A stretch of 64,000 bases of DNA from Areca catechu. Taxonomy: Eukaryota > Streptophyta > Magnoliopsida > Arecales > Arecaceae. The DNA lies in contig CM038049.1 in the NCBI GenBank assembly GCA_021397845.1, positions 107,042,877 to 107,106,876 of the forward strand, in the 5' to 3' direction. Of this stretch, positions 23,258 to 35,211 are shown piece after piece. A model generated the notes under the pieces. It saw nothing but the letters and a program-made list of their open reading frames with translations. It was not told where the DNA came from and did not search any database. Both the position numbers and the translations under genes were made by a program. How positions within the stretch are numbered: position 1 is the stretch's first letter; each line of letters starts with the position of its first letter.

Positions 23258-23939
23258 GAAACCCTAATTCACTGATTTCTACTACATTTTGCATCATGAC
23301 TCAACCTAAACCTAATTAACTTCCAAACCCCCAATCCCAAGCCAAACTTTGTTTGAGACCCCCAGTTAACTTAAACCTAATTTGACACATGATAAATCAT
23401 TTAAAAAAAAATATTTTATTTTTTTATTATTTTAGATTGCATCAGGGCCATCGATTGCCATCATTTTAATCTAATCTTAAGGGCAACTCAAAATCTCAGA
23501 TCAGGGCAGGATTCATCACCTGTCTTGGGCCCAAAACCACCATCATCATACTAACCCAACCCTAATAAAAATCAATTAGACCTAATTTGCCCTAGTGGGC
23601 TAGGAGACATCAATAGGCCAGGTTCGAGCTGTGTGGGCCAACTAGTACGTTTAACCTTTTAGCTATTACTAAAAGTTGGTGTCTAAGGATGGGGGTCCAG
23701 AGTCAAATGACCTAAGTGGTGCTGTGGTTTTTAATTGGGTCCCTGCAAAAGTAGGGGGGGCTCCCACACTCCCACCCCCTACCTGGCCAGTGGAAGGACT
23801 AGCTATTGGGTTAGGTGTAAGTTGAGCTAACCCACCCAGTTTCTGACTCTAGGTCTAGGAAATCCTAGATTACACTAGCCTTTTCTTTCTCTTTTGCATG
23901 CTTAGTTGCATCATTTAATTTTGATTGTTTGATTTGTGC
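23258..23939 (+). other. Element B leader, second part, with the shared leader block
   Basis: After the target-site copy GAAAC the leader continues. The shared block lies at about 23666-23795 and here reads in sense: GTTGGTGTCTAAGGATGGGG, then TAATTGGGTCCCTGCAAAAG, and CCCCCTACCTGGCCAGTGG. No coding frame is seen. Confidence 0.65.
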
Positions 23940-25171
23940 ATGACCACTAGACTAGGAACCCAATATCAGAGGTTTAAACCCTAACCTAGCTCAATCATGG
24001 ATCCTAGTCTAAAGGCTTTCATGAAAACCATGACCGAACGATTTGACTGAATCGATTTATCCAATAACCGAACCAATGCCTAGATAACCTAATTGACCCA
24101 ATCCCAAAACCAATTAAACCATAAGCTTGACCAACTGATCCAATCAAGTAATCAAGCAATCCATAGTTTTGATCAAGTAGGAGATCAGTTAGGAACCCTA
24201 GGCAAGACCCATAGAGCTGAACCCTTACCCTATAGACCCCAGGAACCCATAGTCCCTATATATGAACCTAATAGTAATGAATTATCCCTCAGTCAACCTG
24301 AACCCTATAGGATTAATTCCTCTAGATTTGAGCTTAGTATTAGTCAATTTTTCCTAGTTAACCCTCTCTTACCATTCCATTGATTCACCAGAATGACCTT
24401 GTAGAGAAGATATATGAAGCTAATGTGAGCCTAGTAGAGGAGTATGAGGAAGAAGAAGAGGAGTTCCCCATAGAAGACTTAGAGTTAGCTGAATCAATAG
24501 ATATCCAAGTAGGAGCTGATCTAGATTTAGTTGAAGTTGTAATGGAAGAGTAGTTAGAGGAAGAGAACCCAGATCCTGTTACTAGAACACCATATGAGGA
24601 AACTTTAGAAGAGAGTCTAATTATAGAGTCCAGTCCTTTGATTCAAGAACCAGGAGAATTCATTAAGGACCTGATTTCTTTAAACCAGTACCCTCAGGAT
24701 GAAGTCACTCCATTGACTCCAATTGATCTCTTTCCTGAAATTAATGACCCATTCTTCCATAATGCAGACCCTGTAGGACTACCTCAAACCCATAAGGTCA
24801 ATCTCATTAGTATAGGCCTCATCCTTGACATCCCTTCTTATCTCCTATTCTACCTTATCAACCTAGAACCTTCTTCTTACTTTCTATCCTATCAGACTAA
24901 CCCCGAGTCCACCTCGTATTTTTTGCCTTTTCTTGAGTTTTCTTATATTTCTTTAACCATTCACCTGCATCATGTAGAGGTTTGCATGTTGCATTCATTT
25001 ATTGCCCACGTTAGGTTTGCATATTACTTTTGGTATACTTTGTGGCATTTGCTAGGAGTACATAATAAATTTTCATGTGCATGCCATGATAGGATCAAAC
25101 TTAAAGAGTTTATAGTCGTTAGGTTTTGTCCCTTAGAGCCCAATAAAATATCCTTTGATAGGGATGTCTAG
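23940..25171 (+). pseudogene. ORF1 of element B: coiled-coil / acidic / integrase-core remnant, broken
   Basis: The start is the ATG at 23940 (MTTRLGTQYQRFKP). Several early stops follow, including a Trp-to-stop type change after ERFD. The readable later part (24638-25171) has the EFIKDLISLNQYPQDEVTPL segment, the FFHNADPVGLPQTHKVNLIS segment and proline-rich repeats. It ends in an integrase-core remnant ASYFW-type string (here AYYFWYTLWHLLGVHNKFSC). It is the sense-strand counterpart of ORF1 in A, C, E and F. No zinc knuckle is visible. Confidence 0.75.
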
Positions 25172-25204
25172 TCGAGTCTGTTAGGTATTAGTTAAGTCCA
25201 ATAA

Positions 25205-25790
25205 ATGCACAACCAGAATTACATGTCTGCACCTGCTCTACCCTCTGCACAACATATGGAAATTAGTCAAAAGCTGAACATAACTAATGAACTAACTAAC
25301 AACTTGGCTAATTCCCAAGAGAAAGATAAAGAATTTTGCAGGAAATTTTATAGTTATAAAGAATTTTCTACTTACGAAGCTGGCCCATCCAAGAAAATGA
25401 ATATCTGTGGACCCAATGCCTATGTACATGAGATACTTCCTGATTTAAGTATTAGCTCCACCTTCATCATCTCAGATCTTATAGAGTCTAGGGAGCCAGC
25501 AGTGATACCTAGCGAGCACCTTGAGCCTATTCCTCCCTTTGAGAGAGACCCTAGAGTGTCCACCAACCAATTGGCCAAATAGTAAGGAAAAGATTAAGAG
25601 AATCCTGGACGATCAAGCCATATGTACCCGAAATCGAGGCTATCAGAGATATTTAGTCTAGTGGCAAGGTCGGCCAGAATCTGAAGACTCGTGGATCACC
25701 TATGAGGATCTACAGCGCCTTATCCCAAACCTACTCGAGCACTATGAGAGCCAAGTTATCCCACACTCGACGGGGTCGAGTTCCTCCTGC
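25205..25790 (+). pseudogene. ORF2 of element B: integrase C-terminal domain plus chromodomain, frameshifted
   Basis: From the ATG at 25205 the frame runs to 25582 with EISQKLNITNELTNNLANSQ and GPNAYVHEILPDLSISS, the last strands of the Ty3/Gypsy integrase C-terminal domain. After a frame change the chromodomain follows: RILDDQAICTRNRGYQRY, then QGRPESEDSWITYEDLQRL. A CTAG in place of CCAG adds a stop in front of WQGRP. It ends just before the polypurine tract. Confidence 0.7.
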
Positions 25791-25801
25791 CTAGGGAGAA
25801 T
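25790..25801 (+). promoter_or_regulatory. Polypurine tract of element B
   Basis: The string CTAGGGAGAAT immediately precedes the 3' LTR start at 25802. The same AGGAGAAT or GGGAGAAT abuts the LTR in C (14442-14455, reversed) and E (42925-42940, reversed). Confidence 0.7.
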
Positions 25802-27298
25802 TGGTGGGGCCACCAGGATCAGACACAAATTACTGGGCCCTATTTGGTTTACTTAGCCACGTGTCAAAGTTTTGTAATCAACTAGGATTGAAGCCTGTAA
25901 TAAGTTGAGGTTAGTTGATTTATCTCAACCCCCAATCTAGTTAGTATTTTGAGTCCTGTACATCAACTATGAGTCTAGTGTGAGCCCAATTTTTGTATTA
26001 GAGAGGAGGTCACCCTACATTGGAGTTCCACCAGGCCACATCCAGGAGTCAGAGGCCACTACATTAGCCCGGTGGATTTTGTGTGACAACTCAGGATCCA
26101 AGATGCTTCCAAAAATCCTGATTCCTTCTAGATGCCCAAATTCCAGTCCAGATGCCAGAGTATATTCTCAAACCAGGACATCCATGATCCCAGAGGTCCA
26201 CCTGCATCCCAACCTAAGGAAATCATGTCCAGGCACTGAGCCCAAGCCCTAAGAAGCAAGATTCAATGGAATATTCTTGCTCATGGCTACCAGGCCACCC
26301 CAGCTTCCAAAGGCCCAAGCCCATGCACCCAAGCCCCTTTGGGCTGACCTCTTGCTACCCTTAGAGGCCCAACACGTCCCCCTAGGCATCTTTGAGGTGT
26401 TGACCAAGTCCAAGAGGTGTCCATTAGTGGAATAGTCAAAGCATGAAGGGAGAAGGAGAAGACTAGGTCAAATCCTAACCTAGTTAAGACTTATGCTCCT
26501 AATTATTTTAAGATTTGTTTTTCTATCCTAGTTAGGAGAGGACTTATAACCCAAGTATAACAATGGTTAGAGAGGGTATGGGAACTCTATAAATATCCCA
26601 CCCCTCCCCCTTTTGTAAGGATCTTTTTCTTATGAATAAACCTTTGCTAAGATTTTGTTAAATTATCTTAAGTTTGAGTTTTGGTTCTATCTTTGAGTGC
26701 TCTACTTGTGCTCTTGGATTGAAACCCTACTGCCCTAGCATCCCTTGGCATCCATGGAGATCAGCCATGCCCAAGGAATTGAAGCCCTTGCTGCCGTCCA
26801 AGCCCAAGAGCTCCTTCTGCCCCGGTTGCCATATTCTAACCCTGATTCCACTTCCTTCTAAACCCTAGTTCTTTTTCTAATTTTTACTTGATATTTTGAT
26901 TTACCTCTAATGCTTGCAGGATCTCCGAGGTGCTTCACCTTCCCTAAGGAGGCCTTATTTGCATTCAGGACTGCCCAGATCAGCCATTAGATTCAAGGGA
27001 TCCTTGTTGCTACTGAATTTTAATCTCTGACTGGTAAGAAACCTTCCCTTCTCTGATTATCTGATTTGATGAAGACAAACTATCCTAAAACAGGAGTTTC
27101 TTAACTCTCGGGTCTTGGCTATTTCATTGGTTTGCATGAGTATGCCTGCGATCCGATGATTCTTTGCACTGCTAGTCTTTTTGCTAGTTTTTACTTTATT
27201 TTAGGAATCTAGCCTTCAAATAAAATTATAAAAATCATAAAAAAATTATTTTACTATTTTCCATGCTTGTTTAGCAGTCTTAGAGTCATCCTGCATCA
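25802..27298 (+). repeat. 3' LTR of element B
   Basis: It starts TGGTGGGGCCACCAGGATC and ends ...ATCCTGCATCA, 1497 bp. The TATA box is at 26588-26595. It is followed by the target-site copy AAATA. Confidence 0.88.
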
Positions 27299-27912
27299 AA
27301 ATACTACTGATTCCACCGGGACCATGACCATGACACCAAAGAATGCATCTAGTTGAGAGATACTATAGAGGATCTTATCAAGAGAGGTTATCTAGGGCAG
27401 TATGTTGGTCACCAAGGACCCTAGTCAGAATCTATGATTCCCCGAAAGGCCCTAAAGAGGCTAAACTACCGAACCAGAGGCCTACCAATGGAGATGTGGG
27501 AATGATACATCGACCCACCAACTGGAGAAGAGTTGAGGGTGATACGCTAAAGTGGCTCAAAGACAACAATACTATACTCTTCTCTGATGATGATCTTGCA
27601 GGAGTTCAACTCCCGCACGACAACCTTGTTGTAATTTTGACCGTTATGGCCAATTACGATGTAAAATGAATCTTGGTTGATAATAGAAGCTCAGCCGATG
27701 TCTTGATCTATGATGCATTCTCTCGGATGTGCTTGTCTAAAAATAAATTGCAAAGATCTCCTATACCACTTACTGGTTTTGGAGGCAATCAGGTCGATGT
27801 CGAGGGAGAAATGTACTACCTATAACCCTCGGCACTGAACCCCAACAGAAGACACTACCAATCAACTTCATGGTGGTCCGATCATCTTCGGCCTACAACG
27901 TGATCCTGGGAT
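27299..27912 (+). pseudogene. Tat-element Gag C-terminus and protease (continued)
   Basis: After the AAATA duplication the Tat frame resumes with FHRDHDHDTKECIQLRDTIE, the conserved zinc-knuckle-like tail of Tat Gag. The aspartic protease follows. Its active-site region reads ILVDNRSSADVLIYDAFSRM, where the family has DNGSSAD, so the catalytic DxGSS loop carries Gly-to-Arg. The protease matures Gag-Pol. The gene stops at 27912 at YNVILG, where Copia element D inserted (target-site copy GGGAT 27908-27912). Stops in the tail show it is inactive. Confidence 0.75.
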
Positions 27913-30270
27913 TGTAGGGTTCAATAACAAGGACGGAAGCATGGATTTCAAAAATTATTAAGAAATCCTTACCGAACCCTAAAAACAAGACCTCCATATT
28001 ATAGACAAAATCATACAAACATGTAATTCAATAGCACATTAAATTAAAGTACCAACCTTTGATTGCTAAATCCAAATTTGGTGATAGATTTCTTGAAACA
28101 AACTTGATCACTCCACCAGGTGTTCAAACGTCCACCCTCCAACGGTGATCCACAAGAGAAGCAATCAAGACACTAACTCTTCTAGGAAATGGTCCCTCTT
28201 CCTTTGCACTTCCTTCTTCCTAGCCTTGTCTTTCTCTTCCCTTAAACACTTATTCAAAAGAACACTACTTTCTTGAAGAAAGAAGAATGTCCTAAATGAA
28301 TAAATTGTATCTTAAAGAAAAACTACTAAGATAACTATTGTCTTTAAACAAGAGAGAAGGAAAAATTTTCTATTTCTTTCCTTTGCCTTTCAAGAGTTTC
28401 ACTCTTACTCTTGTTATAGATTAGAGTTTCGATAGAGTTCTAACTCTGTAAAGGAAACTCTTCTTAAACAAGAAAAGAGGGAAACAGTATTCAGGAGAGG
28501 AAGAAAACCAGTAAACAAAACACTCGTAATACCACTCCTTAAATAGTTTACGTATAGATGTCAATCCAAAGATCACATCCCTCTGCAAAACTCTTCTCAC
28601 GCCCTTTCTTAATTTCTCATGGCCTTCCAGATTTAATCACATGGCTTTTCTTAAAGGAAAAGTCACGATGAATTTAAAAGGAAGAAGTCGCGAACTTAAA
28701 TCTCCGAAGAGACATCGTTTCATGCAACCGGGAAGCAACCACGCCTTTCTTAAAATCTAGATTAAATTCCCACCATTTGAAGGCCATCCAATGATCAACA
28801 AAAGGGGTGCTAATTTGAGAAAGTAGGCCGCCCCAAAACTCTTCACGGAGTTTTTTTTTTTTTGCGCTATGATGTGAAGAGTCCATGCGCGCATGGACTC
28901 TTCTCATTTGGTGCACAAAATAAAATGGGCTGGTGGAGGGGCTGATTTGGGTGTCTTCTTAGCCAATTGGGTTAGCCATGGATTAGCCCAAAACCTAATT
29001 TACTTAATTATTCTTCAATTAGGCTCAATTAGAACCCAATTAAGGCCAATTCGGAACTATAAACGCAAATCCGATTTGATTTCGAGCTAGGGTTTGCAAC
29101 ACATGCTAGTGTGTTTGTCCTGCAAACATGATTTAATCAAAATTAAATCCATGATCAATCCTCTTTCATTTGTGACCCATTGGATTCCACCATATCTAGC
29201 TGCAGTAGGTTTGAGTGCAAGTTGACCTAACCTGATTAGAACTCTTTCTAACCGATTTAGGTCAAACCAAGCTATCCCGATTGAAAATTAGAACTCATTC
29301 TAATTCATGATCTAATTAAAACTATTTAATTTGATCAACCTACAAGACATGATTGATGTCTAGCAACATTTCATGCCCACCCGGAAGACATGGAATTTTT
29401 GATGGAAATACCAAAAATACCCTTCAGTGGAAAGCTACTATACAATTCAATCCTGCGATCACCAAACATCCTGAATATGACTCTAAATATGGAATTATGT
29501 CAAATTCAATATCATATTCATATTTGTTTCAATTTGATAATGATGATTCAAATTTAATGCAATATTAGAAACCATTTCTAATATTCATTATGCTTTGATC
29601 AAAGACTCCTGAACCATAAAGTAATTAAAAACAAGTAGGATGCAATCTCCTCTTACTAGGAGTGATCGTTTCCATATTGATCTACTCACAACCTTCATAT
29701 TCAATCCACCATATCCAGAACATCCTATACATGACTTAGTCATGAATGAGTATGAACCAAAATATGGTTTCATGGATACAAGGTTCCATGGTAATCTCAG
29801 GTCAAAGGATTATATGTAAAATTTTCTACTATGAGAATATTCTATTGACAAGCAGATAAGGCTCCATTAGAGATTCTCAGGTTGGATCCATTCAGTGAAC
29901 TTATTACCCAATAAGCACCTACATTCTAGTATTAGTGTCCTACACCTGTAACAGTGAGATCAGTCATCCAAACATACATAGAATGTGCTGGTCTTTCCGG
30001 AAACATTGATCCCGTACTCAAAATTCCACCGACCAGGAATATTTTAGATTAAGGTTTCAAGGTTTTAGGTCTCACTGGTATGATCACATCATAACCCTAA
30101 AACCATAGCCTTAATTTATGGGGTTTATCATTTCCTAATTTATAATTAAGACACAGCGAATGATAAAATAATGCCTTTATTGATAAAATTGTCAATACAT
30201 TGGTCTGGAGGATATAAGAATATCCCATTAGAATACAATTTCAATTGGCTTATAGGGCATATTCCTTTCA
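27913..30270 (-). repeat. 3' LTR of Copia element D
   Basis: On the element strand it starts TGAAAGGAATATGCCCTATA and ends ...TTATTGAACCCTACA; 2358 bp. It is preceded on the element strand by the polypurine tract GTGCAAGTGGGAGAT (reverse complement of 30271-30285). The oligo-A/T run near 28850-28863 is part of the LTR. No gene. Confidence 0.9.
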
Positions 30271-30284
30271 ATCTCCCACTTGCA

Positions 30285-30830
30285 CTAAAGCCAATCACCT
30301 TTAAATTTTAACCCCATACAGTCGAGGTGGCGATCAAACTCCCGTTGTGGTAGAGCCTTAGTGAACGGGTCTGCTATGTTGTTCTTTGTTTCTACTCTTT
30401 TAATGCAGACTTCTTGTCTTTCCATGATCTCTCGGACAAGATGGAAGCATCTCAGAATGTGCTTTGACTTATGATGGGCTTGAGGTTCCTTAGCTTGAGC
30501 AACAGCACCAGTGTTGTCACTATAAAGTGGTACTAGATTCTCAATCTCTGGAACAACGTCCAACACTGTGATGAACTTCTTCATCTAGACAGCTTTCTTG
30601 GCAGCTTCACTAACAGCTATGTATTCTGTCTTGGTAGTTGAGTCAGCTACAGTCTGCTGCTTAGTACTCTTCCAACTCACTGCTCCACCATTTAGGGTAA
30701 AGACATACCTTGATATGGATTTGCTATCATCCAGGTCTGATTGAAAACTAGAATCTGAATAGGCTTCTAGTTTAAGATCAGAACCTCCATATACCAGGAA
30801 AATATCCTTAGTCCTTCTCAAGTACTTAAG
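30285..30830 (-). pseudogene. Copia element D RNase H domain
   Basis: Frames 30585-30821 and 30285-30584 join across a stop. They show YSDSSFQSDLDDSKSISRYV, the SWKSTKQQTVADSTTKTEYI region and SDNTGAVAQAKEPQAHHKSK. The end NNIADPFTKALPQREFD is the typical Copia polyprotein C-terminus. The domain degrades the RNA strand during reverse transcription. The stop between the two frames replaces a Trp codon (VxMKKF), so the polyprotein is cut here. Confidence 0.85.
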
Positions 30831-30899
30831 AATATTTTTTATAGCTTTCCAATGATCTTCTCCTGGATCAGCCTGAAACCTACTGCTTATGCCTAAAGC

Positions 30900-31760
30900 A
30901 TATGCTACATCAGGCCAGGTACATCACAGGGCATACATTATAGACCCTATTGCCGAAGCATAAGGTATAGAACTCATTTTATTTCTTTCTTCAGGAGTCT
31001 TTGGAGACATTCTTTTGGAGAGGTGTATGCCTTGACTCATGGAAAGATAACCTCTCTTACTCCCATCCATGCTAAATCTCTTCAGCACTAAGTCAATGTA
31101 CCTTGACTGGGATAACCCTAGCATCCTTTTAGATCTATCTCTATAGATCTTTATACCCAGTATATAAGATGCTTCTCCCAAGTCTTTCATTGAAAACTAT
31201 TTTGATAGCCAAACTTTAATTGATTGTAACATTGGGATGTCATTCCCAATGAGGAGTATGTCATCTACATACAGAACCAATAAGACTATGGCACTCCCAC
31301 TAGTCTTCTTATACACACATGGTTCATCTACATTTTTGATGAAACCAAATTCTTTTATGGTCACATCAAAATGGATGTTTGAACTCCTGGAAGCTTGCTT
31401 CAATCCATAAATGGATTTCTTAAGCTTACATACCGATTAGGTCTGTCTTCTAAGACAAAACCCTTTGGCTGTGACATGTAGACTTCTTTCTTAAGGAAAC
31501 CATTAAGTAATGCAGTCTTCACATCCATTTGCCAGATTTCATAATCATGGTATGCACCAATTGCAAGTAAAATCTGAATGGATTTGAGCATGGCAACAGG
31601 TAAAAATATTTCATCATAATCAATGCCCTGTTTTTGTCAAAAACCCTTAGCCACTAATCTGGCTTTATAAGTTTCGACTTGACCATCCGCTCCAATCTTC
31701 TTCTTACAGACTCATTTGCATCCTATTGGGTTTACACCCTCAGGGAGATCAACCAAAGTC
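30900..31760 (-). pseudogene. Copia element D reverse transcriptase domain
   Basis: Three frames (31400-31591, 31197-31403, 30924-31190) carry the Copia RT: WQMDVKTALLNGFLKKEVYM, then EPCVYKKTSGSAIVLLVLYV followed directly by DD (the intact YVDD catalytic motif), then MKDLGEASYILGIKIYRDRS and GLSQSRYIDLVLKRFSMDGS. Small frameshifts and stops separate them. The enzyme copies the element RNA into cDNA. Confidence 0.87.
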
Positions 31761-33349
31761 CATACTTGGTTGACATACATCGAGTCTATTTCAGATTCCA
31801 TGGCCTGATGCCATCTGTCTGAGTCCCTACTCATGACAGCTTTCATATAGGTCAGAGGTTCATCATTTTCAATGATTTGGGCTTCATTATTCTCAATAAT
31901 AAACCCATACCTCTGAGGTGCATTTCGCACTCTATTAGACCTATGGGGTGGAGTTGCGTGTTCTGGTACTAACCTAATTATGTGTTCTTGTGGTTGAGAA
32001 TTGTCTATCTGTTTCCCTTGAACTTCATTAAGTTCAATACTTCTCCCACTATTGTTTTGTAGGATAAATTCCTTTTCCAAAAAAGTGGCATGCCTACTGA
32101 CAAACACCTTTTGTTCAGTAGGGTTAAAGAATAGATATCCTCTAGTTTCTTTAGGATATCCTACAAATAGATATTTATCTGCTCTAGTATCCAACTTATG
32201 TCCAAAATTTCTTTTAACATAAGCCGGACATCCCCATATCTTAAAATATTTAAGATAAGGTTTCTTTCCACTCCATACTTCATATGGAGTACTAGAGAAG
32301 GATTTAGAAGGTACTCTGTTCAGAATATATGCAGCAGTTTCCAAGGTGTGACCCTAGAAGGAAATAGATAAATCTGTGAAGCACATCATGGACCGTACCA
32401 TATCTAATAGGGTACGATTCCCCCTTTCACTTACACCATTAAGCTGCGGTGTAAAAGGAGTTCATTCCGAGAGAATTCCATTATCTTTAAGATGGTCTAA
32501 GAACTCCGTGGATAAGTACTCTCCTCCTCGATCAGATCGAAGAACTTTTATACTTTTCCCTATTTGTTTTTCGACCATACTTTGATACTCTTTGAACTTA
32601 TCAAAAGCTTCGGATTTGTGTTTCATAAGATACACATATCCGAACCTCGATAAATCATCAGTAAATGTGATGAAGTAAGAGTATCCTCCTCTGGCCTGAG
32701 TTGTCATTGGACCACATACATCAGTATGTACAAGTCCTAATAACTCAGTTGTCCTCTCTCCATGTCTACGAAATGGAGTCTTGGTCATCTTATCCATGAG
32801 ACATGATTCGCAAGTTTGTAATGATTCATAATCATAAAGATCAAGGATTTTCTCCTTGTATAACTTGCTAATCATATTTTCACTAATATGACCAAGGCGA
32901 CAATGCCAAAGTAATGTGTTATTCAGATTTTCTCTCTTTTGTTTATGTTCATTAATATGAAACACATTGTCATTGAATGATAGAGTCAAGATACCATTGC
33001 AAAATATGCCAGAACAAATAATTTCATTAGAAAACTTAATAGAGCAACCATTGCTCTTTACATCTATTACATAACCTTGTTCTAACAACAAGGGTATAGA
33101 TATAATATTTCTAATGATCTTAGGCATATAATTACAATTCTTTAGCTCTAAGATCTTCCCAGACGGTAACTTCAAGTAATAGATTCCTACAGCTTCAGCC
33201 TGGATGATTTCTCCTCCAGCACCATAGAGTTTGAAGTCACCTTCCTTTAATATTTCAAGCCTCTGTAGTCCTTGCAATGATTTGCAGATATGGTAACCAC
33301 AGGCGGTATCTAATACCCAAGTATTTGAAATGGAAGAATTCAATGACAT
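31712..33349 (-). pseudogene. Copia element D protease and integrase
   Basis: The long frame 33349-32462 (295 aa) starts with the protease site WVLDTACGYHICKSLQGL; the family has DTGC, so the active-site Gly is changed to Ala. The integrase follows with its HHCC finger (WHCRLGHI... CESCLMDKMTKTPF) and core residues TDVCGP and SDRGGEYLS. A stop after NGILSE breaks the core before the catalytic Glu region. The frame 32344-31712 continues with ETAAYILNRVPSKSFSSTPY and the linker to RT. Integrase inserts the cDNA into host DNA. Confidence 0.87.
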
Positions 33350-34188
33350 TATTGTATGATTTCATACATACCTTTTGGTGCATCTGATGCACCGGGCTTC
33401 AAACTTGCAAGGTAAGCCTTGCAGTTCCTTTTCCAGTGACCCGCTTTTCCGTAGAAGAAATAGGTCATCTTATCGGAGGCCTTCTTTCCCTTTTTCTTGC
33501 TGATGCCACCTTTAGGGTTTAGTTTATTAAAACTCTTTTTGCCTGCCTTCTTCTTGTTATTCCCTTTCACAAGAAGAAGTGGAGCCTTATCCTTTTTGAT
33601 ATGGCACTCGGCTATTTTCAACATGTTTAATAGTTCGGGCAAGAAAGTATTTAGTTTGTTCATATGATAATTTAGAACAAACTGGGAGAATGATTCTAGG
33701 AGTGACTGAAGGATCAGATCCTGATTTAACTCCCCATCCATAACAAAACCTAATTGACCTAATCGAGTGATCAGGTCAATAACCATTAGTACATGGTTTT
33801 GTACAGATGAGCCCTCTGTCATTCTAGCACGGAACAATTGTTTGGATATTTCATATCGAGCAGTCTGGCTATGTTCCCCATAGAGCTCTTTAAGATTGAG
33901 CAATATGGAATGTGTATCCATACTTTCATGCTGTCTCTGTAACTCATTAGTCATGGAGGCAAGTATGATACACTAGACAGAAAGAGAATCATTCTGCCAC
34001 ATCTTATATATGGCCCTATCTTCCTTTATAGCATCATCCCCTAGTGGAGTAAGACTAGGGGTATCAAGAACATAAGCAAGCTTCTTTGAACTGAGTACAA
34101 TCTTTAGGTTCCTCAGCCAGTCCACATAATTTGGACCAGTTAATTTGTTGGTATCTAAAATGCTTCACAGTGATAATGAAGATGCCAT
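33349..34188 (-). pseudogene. gag: Copia element D Gag
   Basis: The start is set at the ATG at 34188, MASSLSL, which is followed by a stop at codon 8; the expected continuation SILDTNKLTGPNYVDWLRNL is readable. The main frame 33954-33349 (201 aa) has the Copia Gag helices, a Lys-rich segment and a zinc knuckle that reads FFYGKAGHWKRNC, where two Cys of CxxC have changed to Phe/Tyr. Gag packages the RNA. The knuckle damage and stops make this copy inactive. Confidence 0.82.
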
Positions 34189-34334
34189 TTATCTACATTA
34201 ATAAAAACATTACATAAGCAAACAACGATGTATTGACAATCATAATTAAATTTGCACTTTAATTTAATTATGTCTCCCACTAAATGTCATAGCCCTCATT
34301 ATGTCATACAATTAGTGGTGTTGAGATCCTAATT

Positions 34335-34646
34335 ACTTATAGAAGATCTTGCAGTAACACAACAAATCTTCTATAAGTTCATAGGTAGGAAACTCTTTCC
34401 AATTGTATCTAATACAATAAAAACTTTGCCTCTAAAATATTATTGGCCTTGCAGTAACACAATAAACCATAATATTTTAGTTAAGTAAGACCCTTCATTT
34501 CAATACAGTCAACATTCAAATATAAATACCCTTGCAGTAACACAACAAAGTATTATATTGAATATCCTGTAAGCATCTCTATGCACTAAAGTAACATTAC
34601 ATCATTCACTATATTAGGTCTTGCAGTAACACAACAAACCTAATAT
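34335..34646 (-). repeat. Four hairpins with an invariant 18-19-nt loop and different stems
   Basis: The plus-strand loop CTTGCAGTAACACAACAA occurs at 34348, 34531 and 34620; the copy at 34448 reads CTTGCAGTAACACAATAAA. Each is enclosed by its own complementary arms: 34335-34347 with 34366-34378 (13 bp, perfect), 34432-34446 with 34467-34480 (one bulge), 34514-34529 with 34550-34563 (two single-base bulges), 34611-34619 with 34638-34646 (9 bp perfect). The stems are unrelated in sequence. A constant loop on varying but complementary stems points to selection on RNA structure. Confidence 0.75.
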
Positions 34647-34742
34647 GGTTTATAATATAATAATACTTTAGCATGAAGGAAGGCCCTAATGTAGTAGATT
34701 AACACTAAGCATGCTAGTCTAAAATAATAATTAATCAACTCG

Positions 34743-34890
34743 GCCAGGCAAATGGGAGAGAGGTGGGAGTCCCCCCGTTGTTTTCCTAGACACTAATAAA
34801 AATTGGCCAGGTCAGACAATGGAACCAATTAAAAATCACGATCTCTTTACCGATCATGAACCATCTTTCTAGACACCGAATTGATTTATT
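34743..34890 (-). promoter_or_regulatory. Shared leader block in Copia element D
   Basis: The plus strand reads GGCCAGGCAAATGGGAG, GGTGGGAGTCCCCCC, GTTTTCCTAGACACTAAT, then a second half with GGCCAGGTCAGACAATGG, AACCAATTAAAAATCACG and TTTCTAGACACCGAATTGA. It matches the element Z block base for base over much of its length, although Z has a different primer-binding site. Confidence 0.6.
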
Positions 34891-35211
34891 GTACATCCGG
34901 ACCAATATTGCTATTTGTTAATCATATTACAACTTAATATAATTTTAATAGAGGGCAATTCAAACAGAAACACATTCTAATATTACCATTCATCATATAT
35001 CATTTTATAATATGCCAAGTGTGTTATCATACTAGGACAACCATCTACCACATAATGGATCCACCATTATGCCAGGGCAACCTTATTTCAGTATGATGAC
35101 TAAAAAGCTAAACATATCTATATATCAATTAAGGTTTAAGTGAAAACCCTAACCAGTGACATACATATATGCATAAACATATCAATCATATGTAACTTTA
35201 AACTTTTGTAG

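Larger units (their letters stand above)
10971..27298 (+). mobile_element. Non-autonomous chromodomain-type LTR retrotransposon B (complete, contains element C)
   Basis: The perfect duplication AAATA flanks it (10966-10970 and 27299-27303) and joins the Tat gag exactly when B is removed. The LTRs are 10971-12469 and 25802-27298. Without the nested element C (12883-23257 plus one GAAAC) B is about 5.95 kb with a 2.95-kb interior. The interior holds leader, ORF1 and ORF2 only. The absence of RT, protease and RNase H marks it as non-autonomous. Both ORFs have stops. Confidence 0.9.
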
